Shown: in pieces, positions 21,492 to 32,949 of the stretch
Numbering within the stretch: position 1 is the stretch's first letter
How the letters are laid out: every line of letters starts with the position of its first letter
Notes under the pieces: model-generated
What the model saw: the letters and a program-made list of their open reading frames with translations, nothing else
Database searches by the model: none
Told to the model about the DNA's origin: nothing
From: Hirsutella rhossiliensis
Lineage: Eukaryota > Ascomycota > Sordariomycetes > Hypocreales > Ophiocordycipitaceae
Assembly (NCBI RefSeq): GCF_020360975.1
Contig: NW_025408689.1
Coordinates: forward strand, 248,001 to 312,000
Length of the DNA stretch: 64,000 nt
Direction: 5' to 3'
Position numbers and translations under genes: made by a program

Positions 21492-24400
21492 ATGAGCAGC
21501 TTTGATGACACTGAAGATACATGGGAAGAACATGACAATAGCACCAACGATCACCCGGAACAATGGCAAGCAAGCCAAATGCTCTGTCAACAGGCATTCA
21601 ATCATTTGATCACAGGAGAAGACGTCTATCAGACGGATCAAACCGTTGTTCCAGCCTCGCAATTTATTATTGAAGATCGCTATTCAAGGGATAGATTCCA
21701 AGGTATCATGATCGACACAGGTGCAGCAACATTCTCCACAGCAGGATATTCTCAGTACATCGCCCTACAACGAGAAGATCCTTCTGTAGCTCTCGACAGC
21801 TCTACATCCGGCCAGGCCTCCATCAAATTTGGCAACGGCGACACGATTAACTCCCTTGGCACAGTTGCCCCTAAAAACACCCCTCGGAAGGATCACGTTC
21901 CACATCCTTCAAACCCCAACTCCCTTTTTTGCTCTGCCTTGCTGATATGGATCGACTTGGTATCTATTTCAATAACATCACAGATACCATCAATTGTAGT
22001 AATCATTGTACTAATCGCCCTACCAGCATCCCAGTCATCCGCAAATGGGGACATCCCTGGTTCTTCCTTACGAAAGATGAAGAGTCTATCTCGTTTCTTA
22101 CGGAAACAGAGATTCGTACACTTCACCGACGCTTTGGACACCCAGCAGTCCCTAGGCTCCATCACCTCTTGAAGCAAGCCGGGCACAGTGACGTCTCGAT
22201 AGACACATTAGAGACTATCTCTAAGTTCTGTCACCACTGTCAAATGCACTCACAAGCCCCACGCCGCTTCAAGTTCACCCTTAACGATGATCAAGAATTC
22301 AACTACGAAATCATCGTTGATGTGATGCACCTAGGAACACCACAACGCCCTGTTCTACACGTTGTGGACTCAGCTACTGCTTTCAAGGAGCCAGATTTTT
22401 ACCGTCAATGTCAGCTAAAGATACATGGGAGACCCTCCGGACCCTCTGGATCGACACGTATCTTGGACCTCCTGATACCCTCCGTCATGATGCAGGAACT
22501 AACTTTGCTTCTCTCGAATTCCGGAACGAAGCAAAGATTATGGAATCAAATGCTCTCAAGTACCTGTTGAGACGCATTGGTCCATTGGAAAGATTGAACG
22601 CTATCACGCACCCTCCGACGCGCCTTTAACATCCTCCATGCTGAGATTGGCCACACCACTTCCGCCGAAACAGTCCTTCAAATGGCTGTTAAAGCAATCA
22701 ATGATACGGCAGGACCTGACGGTCTTGTGCCTACGTTGCTTGTTTTCGGCGCATACCCTCGCGTATCTACAGACTCGCCCCTTCCGCTTCCACCCTCAAA
22801 AGATCGGAAGCTATGCAGAAAGCGATGAAAATGCTCCGCCAACTCTCGGCAGAAAGACGAGTTAAGGATGCCCTCCATGCACGCAACGGCCCGAGCACGA
22901 CAGAAGTGCTATCCCTCCCGCTGCAAAGTGAAGTTCGCGTTTGGAGAGAAAGACGGTTGGCAAGGACCCTTCAAGATTGCATCGATTGATGGCCATAACA
23001 TCACCATTGACACAGTCAACGGCCCCCAAGTCTTTCGATCGACCCTTGTACAACCGTATCTGCGTGATGATACCACTCTTTCCGACCCTACACGACACAG
23101 ACCCTCGAATGTTCGTTCAGATCTTAATGAACAACCGGCTCAAGACCCCGTTAAGACCCTAACGGACCTGCCTGCCCGACCCGAACCCCCCGCCCCCCGC
23201 AAGAGAGGACGCCCACCAGGATCAAAGAACAAGCCAAAGGATTTGATCATGATGGCCCAAGCCGTAGACCAGAGCTTCTTGACCCAAAAGGAGGAAGATG
23301 CACAAGCTCTTTCCCTCAAGCTACGGTCTGATGGCATAATCACCTCTCCTGGTGACCCCTTCGAAGAATCCGATAACAAAGAGATTACTGACCTCGTTGG
23401 CCGCGGTGTATTCCAATTTGAACGATACGATCAAATGAGTCATGGAAACTATAGAATCTTTCGCTCTCGAATGGTTCGTGAAGTCAAAGGAATCAACACT
23501 AAGCCCTACGAAAAGTCTCGACTTGTTATTCAAGGACATAACGACTTTGAGAAGACCACCCTCCTGACGCAATCTCCGACAATTCAACGCGTTAGCCAGA
23601 GACTCATCCTCGCTATTGCCCCGGACTTCTTCAAAACTACGGCATAACCCTCTCCTCCGTGATATCACTCAGGCATACCCGCAATCCCAGACCAAGCTTT
23701 CCGGACCATTCTTACGTATTTGCCCACGGAACTACAAGGCAAATACCTAACAGAACAATTATTCGTGTTATTAAGCCCCTGTACGGTATCGCAGAAGCCG
23801 GAGTCCATTGGTTCCGCACATATCAGCAGCATCACCTCGAAAAGCTGGATATGTCTACCTCCACCTATGACTCCTGCCTACTGATTTCGAATACTGGCCC
23901 TGACACGCTCGGTATTGTTGGAATGCAAACTGATGACACCCTCATCCTTGGAACGAACAACTTTTCTACCCGTGAAGAAGAAGAGCTACAAAGGCAGAAT
24001 TTCGTTCCAAGCCCAAGACTGACATCACATACGGAACAACGGTTGACTTTAATGGTGCAAGACTGACGTTGCTGAATAATAACCCCTTAAGAAAGGATCC
24101 TTTTACTTCAACAGAAGGGACAAGCAGCAAAAATGACCACCATTGACCCTAAAGCAATTGATCGTCACCAGCGCTACGTTGAGGAACGAGCGCGAGCCTC
24201 ATACATTGCTTCAATTGCTCAACCGGAAGCTTCTTTCGATGTTTCAGTCGCCGCCCAAGTACAGACCCTGAGGATAAAGATTACGCAATTTTGAACAAGC
24301 GACTGCAATGGCAAATGGATCACCAACTACGTGGCCTCACGTACAAACCAATTGATCTAGCTACTGCAAAGCTGATGGTTTTCACCGATGGTTCTTTCGC

Positions 24401-24906
24401 AAACAACAAGGACTTATCCTCCCAACTAGGATTCGTCATTACCCTCGTTAACGAGACAAACCACAAAGAAAAACAGTTCGAGATTAGTGGTAACATCGTA
24501 CACTGGAGTTCAACAAAGTGCAAACGTGTTACCCGTAGCGTCCTAGCATCAGAGATCTACGGTATGGCCAACGGATTCGACATAGGCATCTCCTTGCGAT
24601 GACTATGAAGATAATTACGGAACGACTCAACCTTCCTCCTATCCCTCTCATCGTCTGTACGGATTCGTACTCTCTCTACGAATGCCTAGTCAAGCTCGGT
24701 ACGACGAAGGAAAAACGATTGATGATTGATATCATGGCCCTTCGCCAGTCATACGAGAAGAGAGAGATAACAGATATTCGTTGGATCAACGGCGCAGACA
24801 ACCCAGCAGATGCAATGACGAAAGCATCACCAAACCGAGCCCTGGAACGCTTCATCGATACCAATAGTCTGACAATTCGAGTCGAAGGATACGTACAACG
24901 TTCCTA
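21492..24906 (+). pseudogene. Copia pol: protease, integrase, RT, RNase H (interrupted)
   Basis: Protease MIDTGAATF (about 21706-21735). Integrase zinc part LHRRFGHP and CHHCQ (about 22117-22245), then core VDVMHLG (about 22320), LRHDAGTNF (about 22480) and GKIERYHAPLRRAF-like (about 22585). RT pieces are in 23200-24066 with PLYGIAEAG and the catalytic MQTDDTLILG (about 23925-23955). RNase H: FTDGSFANNKD (about 24381) and ADNPADAMTKASP (about 24795-24830). The parts lie in different frames. Most breaks are indels rather than RIP-type substitutions. Confidence 0.9.
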
Positions 24907-25119
24907 ACCGCTCCTTATACCTATGATCAAATGATTGCTCCTATCAGGAAGACCCTTCACTTCTTCCCAGATATCTACAGCTAAGAACAAGACGTCGGAC
25001 CCACTTTTGGCAATAATGACACGCCCCTCACGGCACATTCCTTCACGGCCTTAACGCTACTATCCTTTAGACCCGTTCAAGGTGTTGCTGTGCTTCTCAC
25101 AGCAAAGAAGAGTTGCCTG

Positions 25120-25321
25120 TGTAGGAATGTATCTATCTAGTGGTGTGACCAACCATGGTTGGCACGTGACCCGTACGGTCACGTGTGCGGCTGAGGGCAG
25201 CGTGCCCCCTTTCTCCACGCTGGCCTCTGCCTCCTTAGATAGAGAATCAAGACGAATACAACATCACAGGTTAACCCTAGTACCGTCTCATTGCAGCAGC
25301 TGCCGCAGGTGCCTACCCACA
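25120..25321 (+). repeat. 3' LTR of the young Copia
   Basis: 202 bp, identical by eye to 19138-19339, followed by TSD AAAGG. Confidence 0.95.
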
Positions 25322-25326
25322 AAAGG

Positions 25327-27730
25327 CGTTATATTTTAAATCGATTTAAAAGTATTACTACTAATAATAGTATATATCTTTATTTAGGAGACTTATAAAG
25401 GAAACTTAACTTATATCTAGGGATTAATATACTAAGTACGATTTACTATATACGATATATCGTATATATTCTTAACCTTCTTATATCTAAGATACTAGAT
25501 TATAAAAAGCTTATTAAGATTAAGGCAAAGTAGAAACTAGTTATATAGAGTTATTCTTATATAATAGGAACTCTATAAGATAACTATAATAGGGAAGAAG
25601 TAAGTACTAATAAGGATATACTAAGTAACTTACCTATAGGTATAAGCAACGGTATCTTAGGAATAATAATAAAGGTAAGTTAATACTAATTAGAATACTA
25701 TAACTTATATACTAATCTTTATATTAACCCTCTTAGATCTATATACTAGTATTAATACTCTATCGAAGCGCGAAGTAAACGAAGGTTTTCTTTAATATCT
25801 AACGAGAGGTCCGACTAGATAAATAACTATTAAGTATTCCCGGTTATATTATTACGCGCTAGAACTCTACTATTATAATGCTTAAGAAAGCTAAGGAGCT
25901 ATAATAGGCAATTAATATACTTCTTACTAGTAATACCTAGCTTAACCTACCTTTATCTACTAAGAATTAAGAGTAAATTAACTACCTAATTAATATTAGG
26001 AAGATATTCCTATAGCTTATAAATAACGTTAGCTAAGGGAAATATATAATACTCTAAGAATCTTAGAACTCGCTAAAGATAATTTATAAGTATCTCTTTT
26101 ACTCCTATACTAAAATTACTAATATTTATAATACTAGCAATAACTAGTAAAGTATACTAATAATAGTAATTAATAATATAGAGAAAAAGCTTACTAAGTA
26201 TATTAACTACCTTTAAGAGGAAAAGGAAGTATATATATTTACTACCTTACTTACGCCCCTATTAAGTATTAGTAAGCTTAATATTCGTTAGGTAGGATTA
26301 CCTATTTTACTAAAGAAAGAGACTAAAGCTAATCTACTTAGTTCTAAGTAAGTATAGAGGACTTATAAAGATATATTTATTTCCTATTACTAATAACGAT
26401 TCTTATAGTTATTAGTATAATCCTTTAATACTAATATTACTCTTAACTCCTATAAGGACTAGCTTACCTAGTTTCTTAGTCTAATAAAGGTAAATAGTAT
26501 AATAATTTATAGTAGTTATTTATACTAATTATATATTAAGGGAGTTTATAAGGTAATAAAGGTATTTCGGTCTATAGGGCTTTTTTTTAAAAAGAGTAAG
26601 TTTTTATTTATTTATATTAATATATAAGTAATATACTAATCTTAGCTAGGGAGGTTACTATCTAAGGATATATATAGCTTTTAGCGCCGTATATCTTAGT
26701 ATAAAAGGTATAAGAATATTTATATTATAGCACGAGAATTTCTAGCAATATAACTAAGTAGCGTGCCGCTTAAGCGCGCTTAGAGCATTTACCGGTAGAT
26801 TAATATATACTAGCGATCTAAGACGAAACTCTTAAACTTAGAGGCGAGATTTACGCTATCGATCCTATAGTCTCGATTTAATGTATAGGATAGTATCTTT
26901 CTTTAAGATATAAAGATTAATAATAGTATTAACCCTATAAAAGAGTATAAAGATTAGCTATATAAGCTTAATATAGCTCTAAAGATATCTTATACTCCTA
27001 GAAATAGAAATCCTTTTAGTAGAATTCGTCTTAATAAAGAGGCTATAATACTATATAAAAAAGATTAAGATTAAAGTAAGAGATTTTATACTTACCTATA
27101 GCCTATAGGTATTATCTAATAAAAGCTTTTTATAGACTCTCTCTAGATATAAACGTAAAGCTAGTAAGGGAGAGATAAGTATCGCGATATAATTAATATT
27201 ACTTTACTAAGTAATAACGAGTTAGAGGAAGTAGAGGAGATAGAGGAAGTAGAGGAGATAGGGGAAGTAGAGGAGATAAAGGAAAGTAACTCTTATTAGG
27301 AAGAATAAGTTTAAAGCCGTAAGAAAAAGCGAAAAGGCCGTATAGTAATAGAGGCAATAGTCGCCTCCTCTATAAAGAGAACTAGATATAGGGAGAATAT
27401 TCGACCGCGACGATAGGACTTTAAATATTAAAAGGATAGTTAAGGTAGAGAATAAATAATATCTATAGGATCTTATCCTTTAATTTAATATTACTTTTAG
27501 CTATATAGCCTATATATATTTTATAGGTGCCTTATATTAAGATAAGTATAAACGATTAGTATAATAAAACTAAATAGGTAATGCCTATAGGTAGCCCGAA
27601 TATACCTATATATATTTTTAGGTACCTATTTTAAATTTACCTACCTACTAAGTATTTATGGTGGCCCCAAAATAGCCCGTGGGTAGGTATGGGTAGCCCA
27701 TAAGCAAATACCCATGGGTATTTTTAAGTC
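25327..27730 (+). mobile_element. hAT transposon relic (RIPed)
   Basis: At about 26700-26850 the plus strand reads IIAREFLAI, then LSSVPLKRA and S-x-Y with a following KTKLLNLEA, interrupted by TAA/TAG. This is the pattern of the C-terminal hAT dimerisation domain (R-x-F/Y-L-A-I-x-x-S-S-V-x-x-E-R-A-F-S). The rest is too mutated to place the catalytic residues. A run of GAGGAAGTAGAGGAGATA-type repeats (27230-27290) encodes Glu-rich text. The right end is rich in GGGTA/TACCC motifs (27560-27720), possibly hAT subterminal repeats. Ends and TSD were not determined. Confidence 0.55.
27560..27725. repeat. Cluster of GGGTA/TACCC motifs and palindromes at the RIP boundary
   Basis: Several (R)GGTA/TACC(Y) motifs occur in 160 bp, including the 12-bp palindrome TACCCATGGGTA (27709-27720) and ATGGG-TAG-CCCAT (27689-27701). 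It marks the transition from RIPed to normal DNA and may be the terminal region of the hAT relic. Confidence 0.4.
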
Positions 27731-28609
27731 TAGAGTGATGTGCCCAGTTCAAACGCAAGCAACTACAGTTTCAAGCCTGCAAGTAGCTCCAAACGGAGGC
27801 TAGTTTCTGACTTACACCGTTGAAAAACCAACAGGCGAATGGCAAGAGCGCTGCATGCGCTTCCCAGCTGCACCATGGTGGGGATTATGTATGCCAACGT
27901 CACATCAACCTACAGCTGTGTATTGTCTGCAAGGAAATGATTGGCGCCCCCGGCGGCATCTTTGAACGAATCCTTGGACTAGGACTTTGAGTATGCTCAG
28001 CTATTGCACGAAATAGATTAGAGTGTTACCTCTCGAAACGCATTAATGTAGGTTAAGTCGGAGGTCCTCCCAAATTAGGTAGGTATGTAGATACATTTGG
28101 GCGCGTACGAATACAGTACAGTCAGCGACATGAACGAAAGGAGAAAAAAGGGGTCTCAAAGGGGTGAAATAGTGATGCATGTTACGAGCTATCTACAGGG
28201 ACGCAAGGGGTCCTTTATTAGATACAGATACCCCTTGTGGCCCTAATTCACTAGTAAATCGGGCCATTAAGAAGTCCCTGTACCTGACTCAGTTCCTTCA
28301 TGCGCCCTACTGCTAAGGAGGCGATACCTATGAAAGGGGGCAGTCATGCGTTGATTCGGCTGACCCCCTTAATTGGGCGTTGCATTATTACTCATATGTG
28401 GAATATGAACAGTACATAATTACGGATATTCTACATACAGAAACGGCGGCGCCTAGTAATTAAAAGTGCACTGATTCGGATCTCCCCAGCCATTGGCTGC
28501 GCAAGCTAAAGGCACGTGATACTCGTCAGCATTTCCTCCCGACAAGTCTCAGCCTTCACCAACCAGCCAACATTGATGAATACACTCTTGCGGTCGCCCG
28601 CCCTCCGCA
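27731..28609. other. Unique intergenic DNA upstream of the APH-like gene
   Basis: Normal dinucleotide composition. No convincing ORF or RNA gene seen. The last 100 bases (GCACGTGATAC near 28511 and pyrimidine-rich stretches) are the presumed promoter and 5' leader of the gene at 28610. Confidence 0.5.
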
Positions 28610-29587
28610 ATGTCGACTGACAAGGCGGATACGTTCAGCATCGAAATTTCCTCGCTGCCAGACATTCGACGCGCAGAAGTCGACTTTCGCGAGACATCCT
28701 TCTTCCGGCGTCACGCCTCCCTTCCATCCCCAAACGATGTCCTCACGGTCCGTGAGAAAAGGTATAGCAACATCGCTGTGTACGAGTCACTCAATCTCGT
28801 CGTGAAATTTGGGCATCAGAACTGGCTCAGATTAGAGGAGGCGCAGGCAATGTGGGCCGTTAAGCATGCCTTCCCGGACAACCAAGTCCCTGTGCCGGAG
28901 CTTTTTGGGTGGCGGAAACTCGATGACCGCGTCTTCATTTATATGAGCCTGATATCTGGAGACAATCTTCATACCGTCTGGCCGTCCCTAACCAACTTTG
29001 ACAAGGAAAACGTCACTGCCCAGCTAAGACAAATCGCGAATGCTCTGAAACGTTTGCGGCAAAGTCCATCAGGTCCATGGATCGGTAAAGAGGCCTGCGT
29101 GGTTCCAGAGTATCATTGACGATGGCGGCTAATCCTACTCGCAGGCTCCATCAATGGAGGTGCAGTGCAGGACAGATACTTTAGGCTCGACTATGAGAAG
29201 GGCCCTTTTTACAGCATAAAGGCATTCAACGACTGGGTCTTTGCAGCTGCCACCCGTCAGAGGCCCGGCCCCGCAGGTGTCGATTACGGCCAGTATGCAG
29301 AAGTTGGCCTGGTGCTGCCAGACAAGGGCGAAATCACCTTTGCGCACGGAGACATTAATCTCGGAAATATTCTGGTCCAGGGTGCGCCTGGCAGTTTCAA
29401 GATAGTCGGGTTGATTGATTGGGAGCACGCTGGGTGGTACCCCGAATTTTGGGAATACTTCAAGCTTCTCTGTGCTGTAGAGAGGTCCCACGAGTGGAGG
29501 AGTGGAGGCTGGGCGGACAAGGTCATGGAGAATTTCGCGCACGAGTTTGAGATTCTCGCTGAGTACTTCATGTGGAGATGCCAATGA
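28610..29587 (+). CDS. Aminoglycoside-phosphotransferase (APH)-family kinase-like protein
   Basis: Two exons, 28610-29084 and 29145-29587, separated by a 60-bp intron (GTAAAG...CTCGCAG, branch-like GGCTAATCC). The splice restores GPWIGSINGG and gives 305 residues. Residues expected of the fold are present: a Lys in VVKFG (K66), the catalytic loop HGDINLGNIL (H226, D228, N233), and the metal-binding LIDWEHAG (D250), followed by the typical aromatic WYPEFWEYFKL. Members of this family transfer phosphate from ATP to small hydroxylated substrates; in fungi most are of unknown substrate, so no reaction is assigned. No signal peptide or membrane segment is seen. The gene lies in a 2.9-kb non-RIPed pocket inside the transposon island and appears intact. 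Confidence 0.85.
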
Positions 29588-30419
29588 GGCTACATGTCTA
29601 TCTATGTTTTTAAGGCCGTATACACGTGTATACGGACAGCTTCAACTGACCGCCTTAAGCCCGCTTCTGATGCCACTTGCCTCGTTTGGAAGATCTGAAA
29701 CACCCGACGGCAGGACAGTCGAGGTGTGATGTCCCTAGATGATTACGCGTCTCGAGGAGACGCAACTCCCTGGGGGCATACTTCCGTTTTTGACCCCATC
29801 GACTTTGTGTTGACGGGTGTCTCCAGGTGGCAGACAGCGAGACTCAGCAGCGGCCTTACTCGCTTGTCAAGTGACCTTGACCCGATAAGCGAACACTCGC
29901 TTTGTGATGTTTTCTACGACGCCGCGGGTTGCTGGGGCTGGATTTGGTTGTTTTATCGATGTATTCCTAGTTGTCGGTGCTCATTGGACGCAGACCCCGA
30001 GGATGCCGCTTCGACGAGTACGGTTGCAAAACCTGCGTCGTTAAGCATGGGCGGACGGACGCGAATTTGGACGTCGTCATGAACGGGGGCGACAGGGCTT
30101 TTATCCCCCGGCAACAGGCTCTTACGTGGTTGCCCGATGATGAGTAATGAACACGGTGACGGATCTTGAACCAACGACTGAGAAACGTCACGAGGTGTCA
30201 CTTGATGCTGTGGCCATTGGGGGTGAAGAAGGCCTCGTCTCGGAAACAGGAAATGCCTGTGTTAATGTATACAAAGCTATGGCGGCCGTCGACCCGGACT
30301 CTCGCCGTCGGACGTGCCGGTTTCGGCGTTCTCGCCCGTGGAAACACTCCCTCCCTCGCTTTCGTCACCTTTCTCGTCCTCGCTGCCTTCCTTCTCTCTA
30401 TCACCGCTCCCCCTCTGCC
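29588..30419. other. Unique DNA downstream of the APH-like gene; only weak open frames
   Basis: Overlapping open frames of 60-126 codons exist (for example plus 29726-30082 and 30147-30527), none with a recognisable domain. A plus-strand stretch ending at about 30143 reads GCKTCVVKHGRTDANLDVVM, which looks protein-like but has no clear start. Confidence 0.35.
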
Positions 30420-30627
30420 CCCATGACTCTATCCGCTTCTAAATCGATATCAACGTCTTCCACCACGCCTTGTCCCGGGCCCACGTGTTCGGCTCTATCA
30501 ACCCCTAGAACGGCATCGTGGTCGTGACATAGACCTCTTTGCGCTCGATCTCGAACAACTCGGTGGTGTCGGCATGGCACTGGTTGGCGGCGACGTACGC
30601 GCTGTTTAACACGCGCTCGAAAATCTG
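30290..30627 (-). pseudogene. Possible decayed exon of unknown family
   Basis: The minus strand from 30627 reads QIFERVLNSAYVAANQCH, then TTELFEIERKEVYVTTTMPF, a TAG, GLIEPNTWARDKAWWKTLIS, another TAG, and a Ser/Gly/Glu-rich tail. It begins just after a TTTAG that could be a splice acceptor. Both stops could be former Trp/Gln codons. I do not recognise the protein; chance reading is possible. Confidence 0.3.
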
Positions 30628-30639
30628 CTAAATTTCAAT

Positions 30640-30710
30640 GAGTATTACTATTTGCACAGACAAAAGTCTCTATTTGCACAGACAATCCACTTTTTCTGCG
30701 CGTACCCCGC
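30640..30710. repeat. 16-bp direct repeat and candidate left end of the MULE
   Basis: CTATTTGCACAGACAA occurs at 30648-30663 and 30670-30685. Just inside, TTTTCTGCGCGTACC (30692-30706) resembles the reverse complement of GGTAGGCGCAGGGAAT (57989-58004) beyond the transposase 3' end, a possible but weak terminal inverted repeat. Confidence 0.3.
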
Positions 30711-30843
30711 CCGCCCAGGCCCCGCCACCCAATTTAGCTGCACTAACGTGGCAAAGGAGGGAGCCGCGCCAAGCGTAGCGTAAAGCCCCGCTAAGGGAGA
30801 AATCTGCCCTTCCCACCTACATTGCAAAGTGAAGCTATTCGCG

Positions 30844-31527
30844 ATGGACCTACGATTTATCCTCAACGAGCCTGCCGAAGAGCCTGCCGAAGAGCTCGTC
30901 GGGCTGCCAATTCTACCTCTGCCGCCCTCGCTAACCTTTGACTCCTTTAACGAGCTCTACGACTTCCTCTAGAGCTTCTATCGCAGTCATAGCGCCGCTA
31001 TCGTTAAGAGCTCTAGCTCACGCAAGCGTGAGATTAACGGGTAGGTCTTACCTATATACGTTATATTTATTTATAATCGTAGCCTCTAACGAGCTTTATT
31101 AAGCAGCGGCCTTTGTAAAGCTTCCTTATAGAAGCTTAACTGCCCCGTTAGGATTATCGCATCAATAATAAAGAGATCCTACTAGAAGTAGACTTTTCGC
31201 GTTAACGATAGTTAATATAACTACGGGCAATTAATCGACCCTTTAGCTTATAACGTCTATCGCCGCCGAACCTAAGTATAGTAAGAGCTCGAGAGAAGCC
31301 TTTCTAAGTATCGTGCCCTCCTAGCTTACGAGATAGCCTCGATTATTAAGGACTCTACTAAAGAGAGCTTCTTCCGCTAGTAAGATATATATAACGACCG
31401 CTAGAAGATCGGTGCCGCGGCCCTTAGTAGTAAGACTATAACCTAGGCCTTTATCGATTACTTTTAACGCGGCGGCCTTAAGTATATAGTTAAATTTAGT
31501 AATAATAACGATAAGTAGAAGGTCGAG
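30844..31527 (+). pseudogene. MULE transposase, N-terminal piece with FAR1-like DNA-binding region
   Basis: The start is ATG 30844 (MDLRFILNEPAEEPAEEL). FDSFNELYDFL and IVKSSSSRKREING follow, then a degraded Cys/His-containing block and LERSLSKHRALLAYEIAS, YNDR and AFIDYFQRGGLKY. This is the N-terminal layout of fungal FAR1/MULE transposases, as I know the family. The first 120 bases are unmutated; TAG/TAA appear at Gln/Trp positions after 30970. The Gypsy LTR cuts it at 31527. Confidence 0.8.
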
Positions 31528-31991
31528 TATAACGACCGGTATTATTCCTAAGGGATAAACCTATCGAGGGGTTTATATTAGTAGATATAATAGGGCGTGG
31601 TCTAAGTAATAATAAGTATATTACGTTAGTAATAAGTCGGAGGTCGTAGACTATAGACTATAACTAGGTAATTAGAATTAGAGATAGAATCGTAATAAAG
31701 ATCTATATTAAAAGCTATCGAGCTATCTATTTAAAGGAGTGTTCCGTTCCTTCTTTATATATCTCGAGAGCTTCCCTAGATCGCCGAGAGCACTTAGTGA
31801 TCCCGTCGCCTAGGAGCGCTAGGGCGCTAGAGCGATCCTACGATCTAGCCGTAGAGCGTTAGAGCGCTAGAGTAACCCGTCGCTCTAAACTTAATTAGCC
31901 TATCGGTCTATCTAATATTCCTTGCTCCCTATATTATATATCCTTATAATATATACTAGTCCCCGCGGTTTAATAGACCGTAGTTATAATA
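31528..31991 (-). repeat. 3' LTR of the minus-strand Gypsy
   Basis: 464 bp, matching 38909-39372. It contains inverted GCGCTAGGGCGCTAGAGCGATC-type motifs near 31820-31875 and a CCCCGCGG box near its edge. Confidence 0.9.
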
Positions 31992-32949
31992 GGATGCCTC
32001 CCCTCCTTTTAGTCTTGCCCTTAAGACTTACTACCTTAGCCGCCGTATATAAATATACCCTTATCGCGTCGTGCGTAAGTATATCGTTCCTTATTCTTTT
32101 ATTCTTTTAGGATATACTACTAATAGTATATCTAGTTATATTTAAAAATCCTATTCTCGTAATTCCGATAAATCGCATTAACGATCGGAGCTAGTATCTT
32201 AGACCGAGATCTATAGTATTAAAATTATACCTTGCTCCTATTATTTTCGGTTAGGCCTAACTTATAAAGTCGGCGAGCGTTTTAATCGGTATTCTAAATA
32301 TACCTCTATAGGCCGTTCTTATAATAGGTATAATATAGCGTCCGCCTATTCGTTTTATCTCTTTCTTTCCTTATTATTCTTTTTTACTAATATTCCTTCT
32401 TTTTCTAGTTTATTATATTATAAATTAATAGTAAAAGATTAATTTAAACGAACGGAAAGTAAAAGAAGCGTTAAAGGAAGCGATAGCTTACCTAGCTCGG
32501 ATTAGGAAATAGAAGCGTTTCCTAAAGGACTAAGGTAGTAAGTTATTTTAGCGGGGTATATAAGCTATTAATAAAGAAGATAGTATAACGCGTTCTTCTT
32601 AAGACGAATCGGTTTATTTATTAAATAAGGAAACTATTACTATTAGCGAGGTTTAATTATTTAGTGCCTTAGATATATTAGACTAGGATACTATTCTTAG
32701 TAACCTTATATTTCTAAGTAAGGGTTCGCTTAGTAGAACTATCTAAGTAGAGAACTATAGTAGGTTAAGTGCTTAAGTAGTTCCTAGGTATTTTCCTCTA
32801 GTCTATATCCCTTTTACTTAATAAGGTATTCTTATTACTAACCTTATTTTCTTATATCTAGTATTTATTTTACTTTATATTCTTAATTATCGTTAACTTT
32901 AATTTTTTCCTATAGTTTAGTATTTTATAGTACTAGTTCTAATAGTAAG

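Larger units (their letters stand above)
19138..25321 (+). mobile_element. Young Ty1/Copia retrotransposon inserted in the hAT relic
   Basis: 202-bp LTRs (19138-19339 and 25120-25321), TGTAGG...CCCACA, look identical by eye. The target duplication AAAGG is at 19133-19137 and 25322-25326. CpA/TpG are retained, in contrast with the RIPed DNA on both sides. The order gag, protease, integrase, RT, RNase H is that of Copia. Coding frames are interrupted repeatedly despite the identical LTRs. Confidence 0.95.

Noticed and set aside
1..30640. Starship giant transposon
   Set aside because: No DUF3435 captain gene is visible and the left-edge recombinase resembles a different (GCR1_C/Crypton) type. 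The cargo here is explained by ordinary nested insertions.
27731..30640. Biosynthetic gene cluster around the APH-like gene
   Set aside because: No PKS, NRPS, P450, transporter or other tailoring gene is present; only one gene is supported.
30648..30866. 72-codon minus-strand frame
   Set aside because: Overlaps the 16-bp repeats and the MULE 5' leader; no motif and no homologous context.
31922..32110. 62-codon plus-strand frame in the minus-strand Gypsy
   Set aside because: Hydrophobic text from RIPed pyrimidine-rich LTR/3' region; chance opening.
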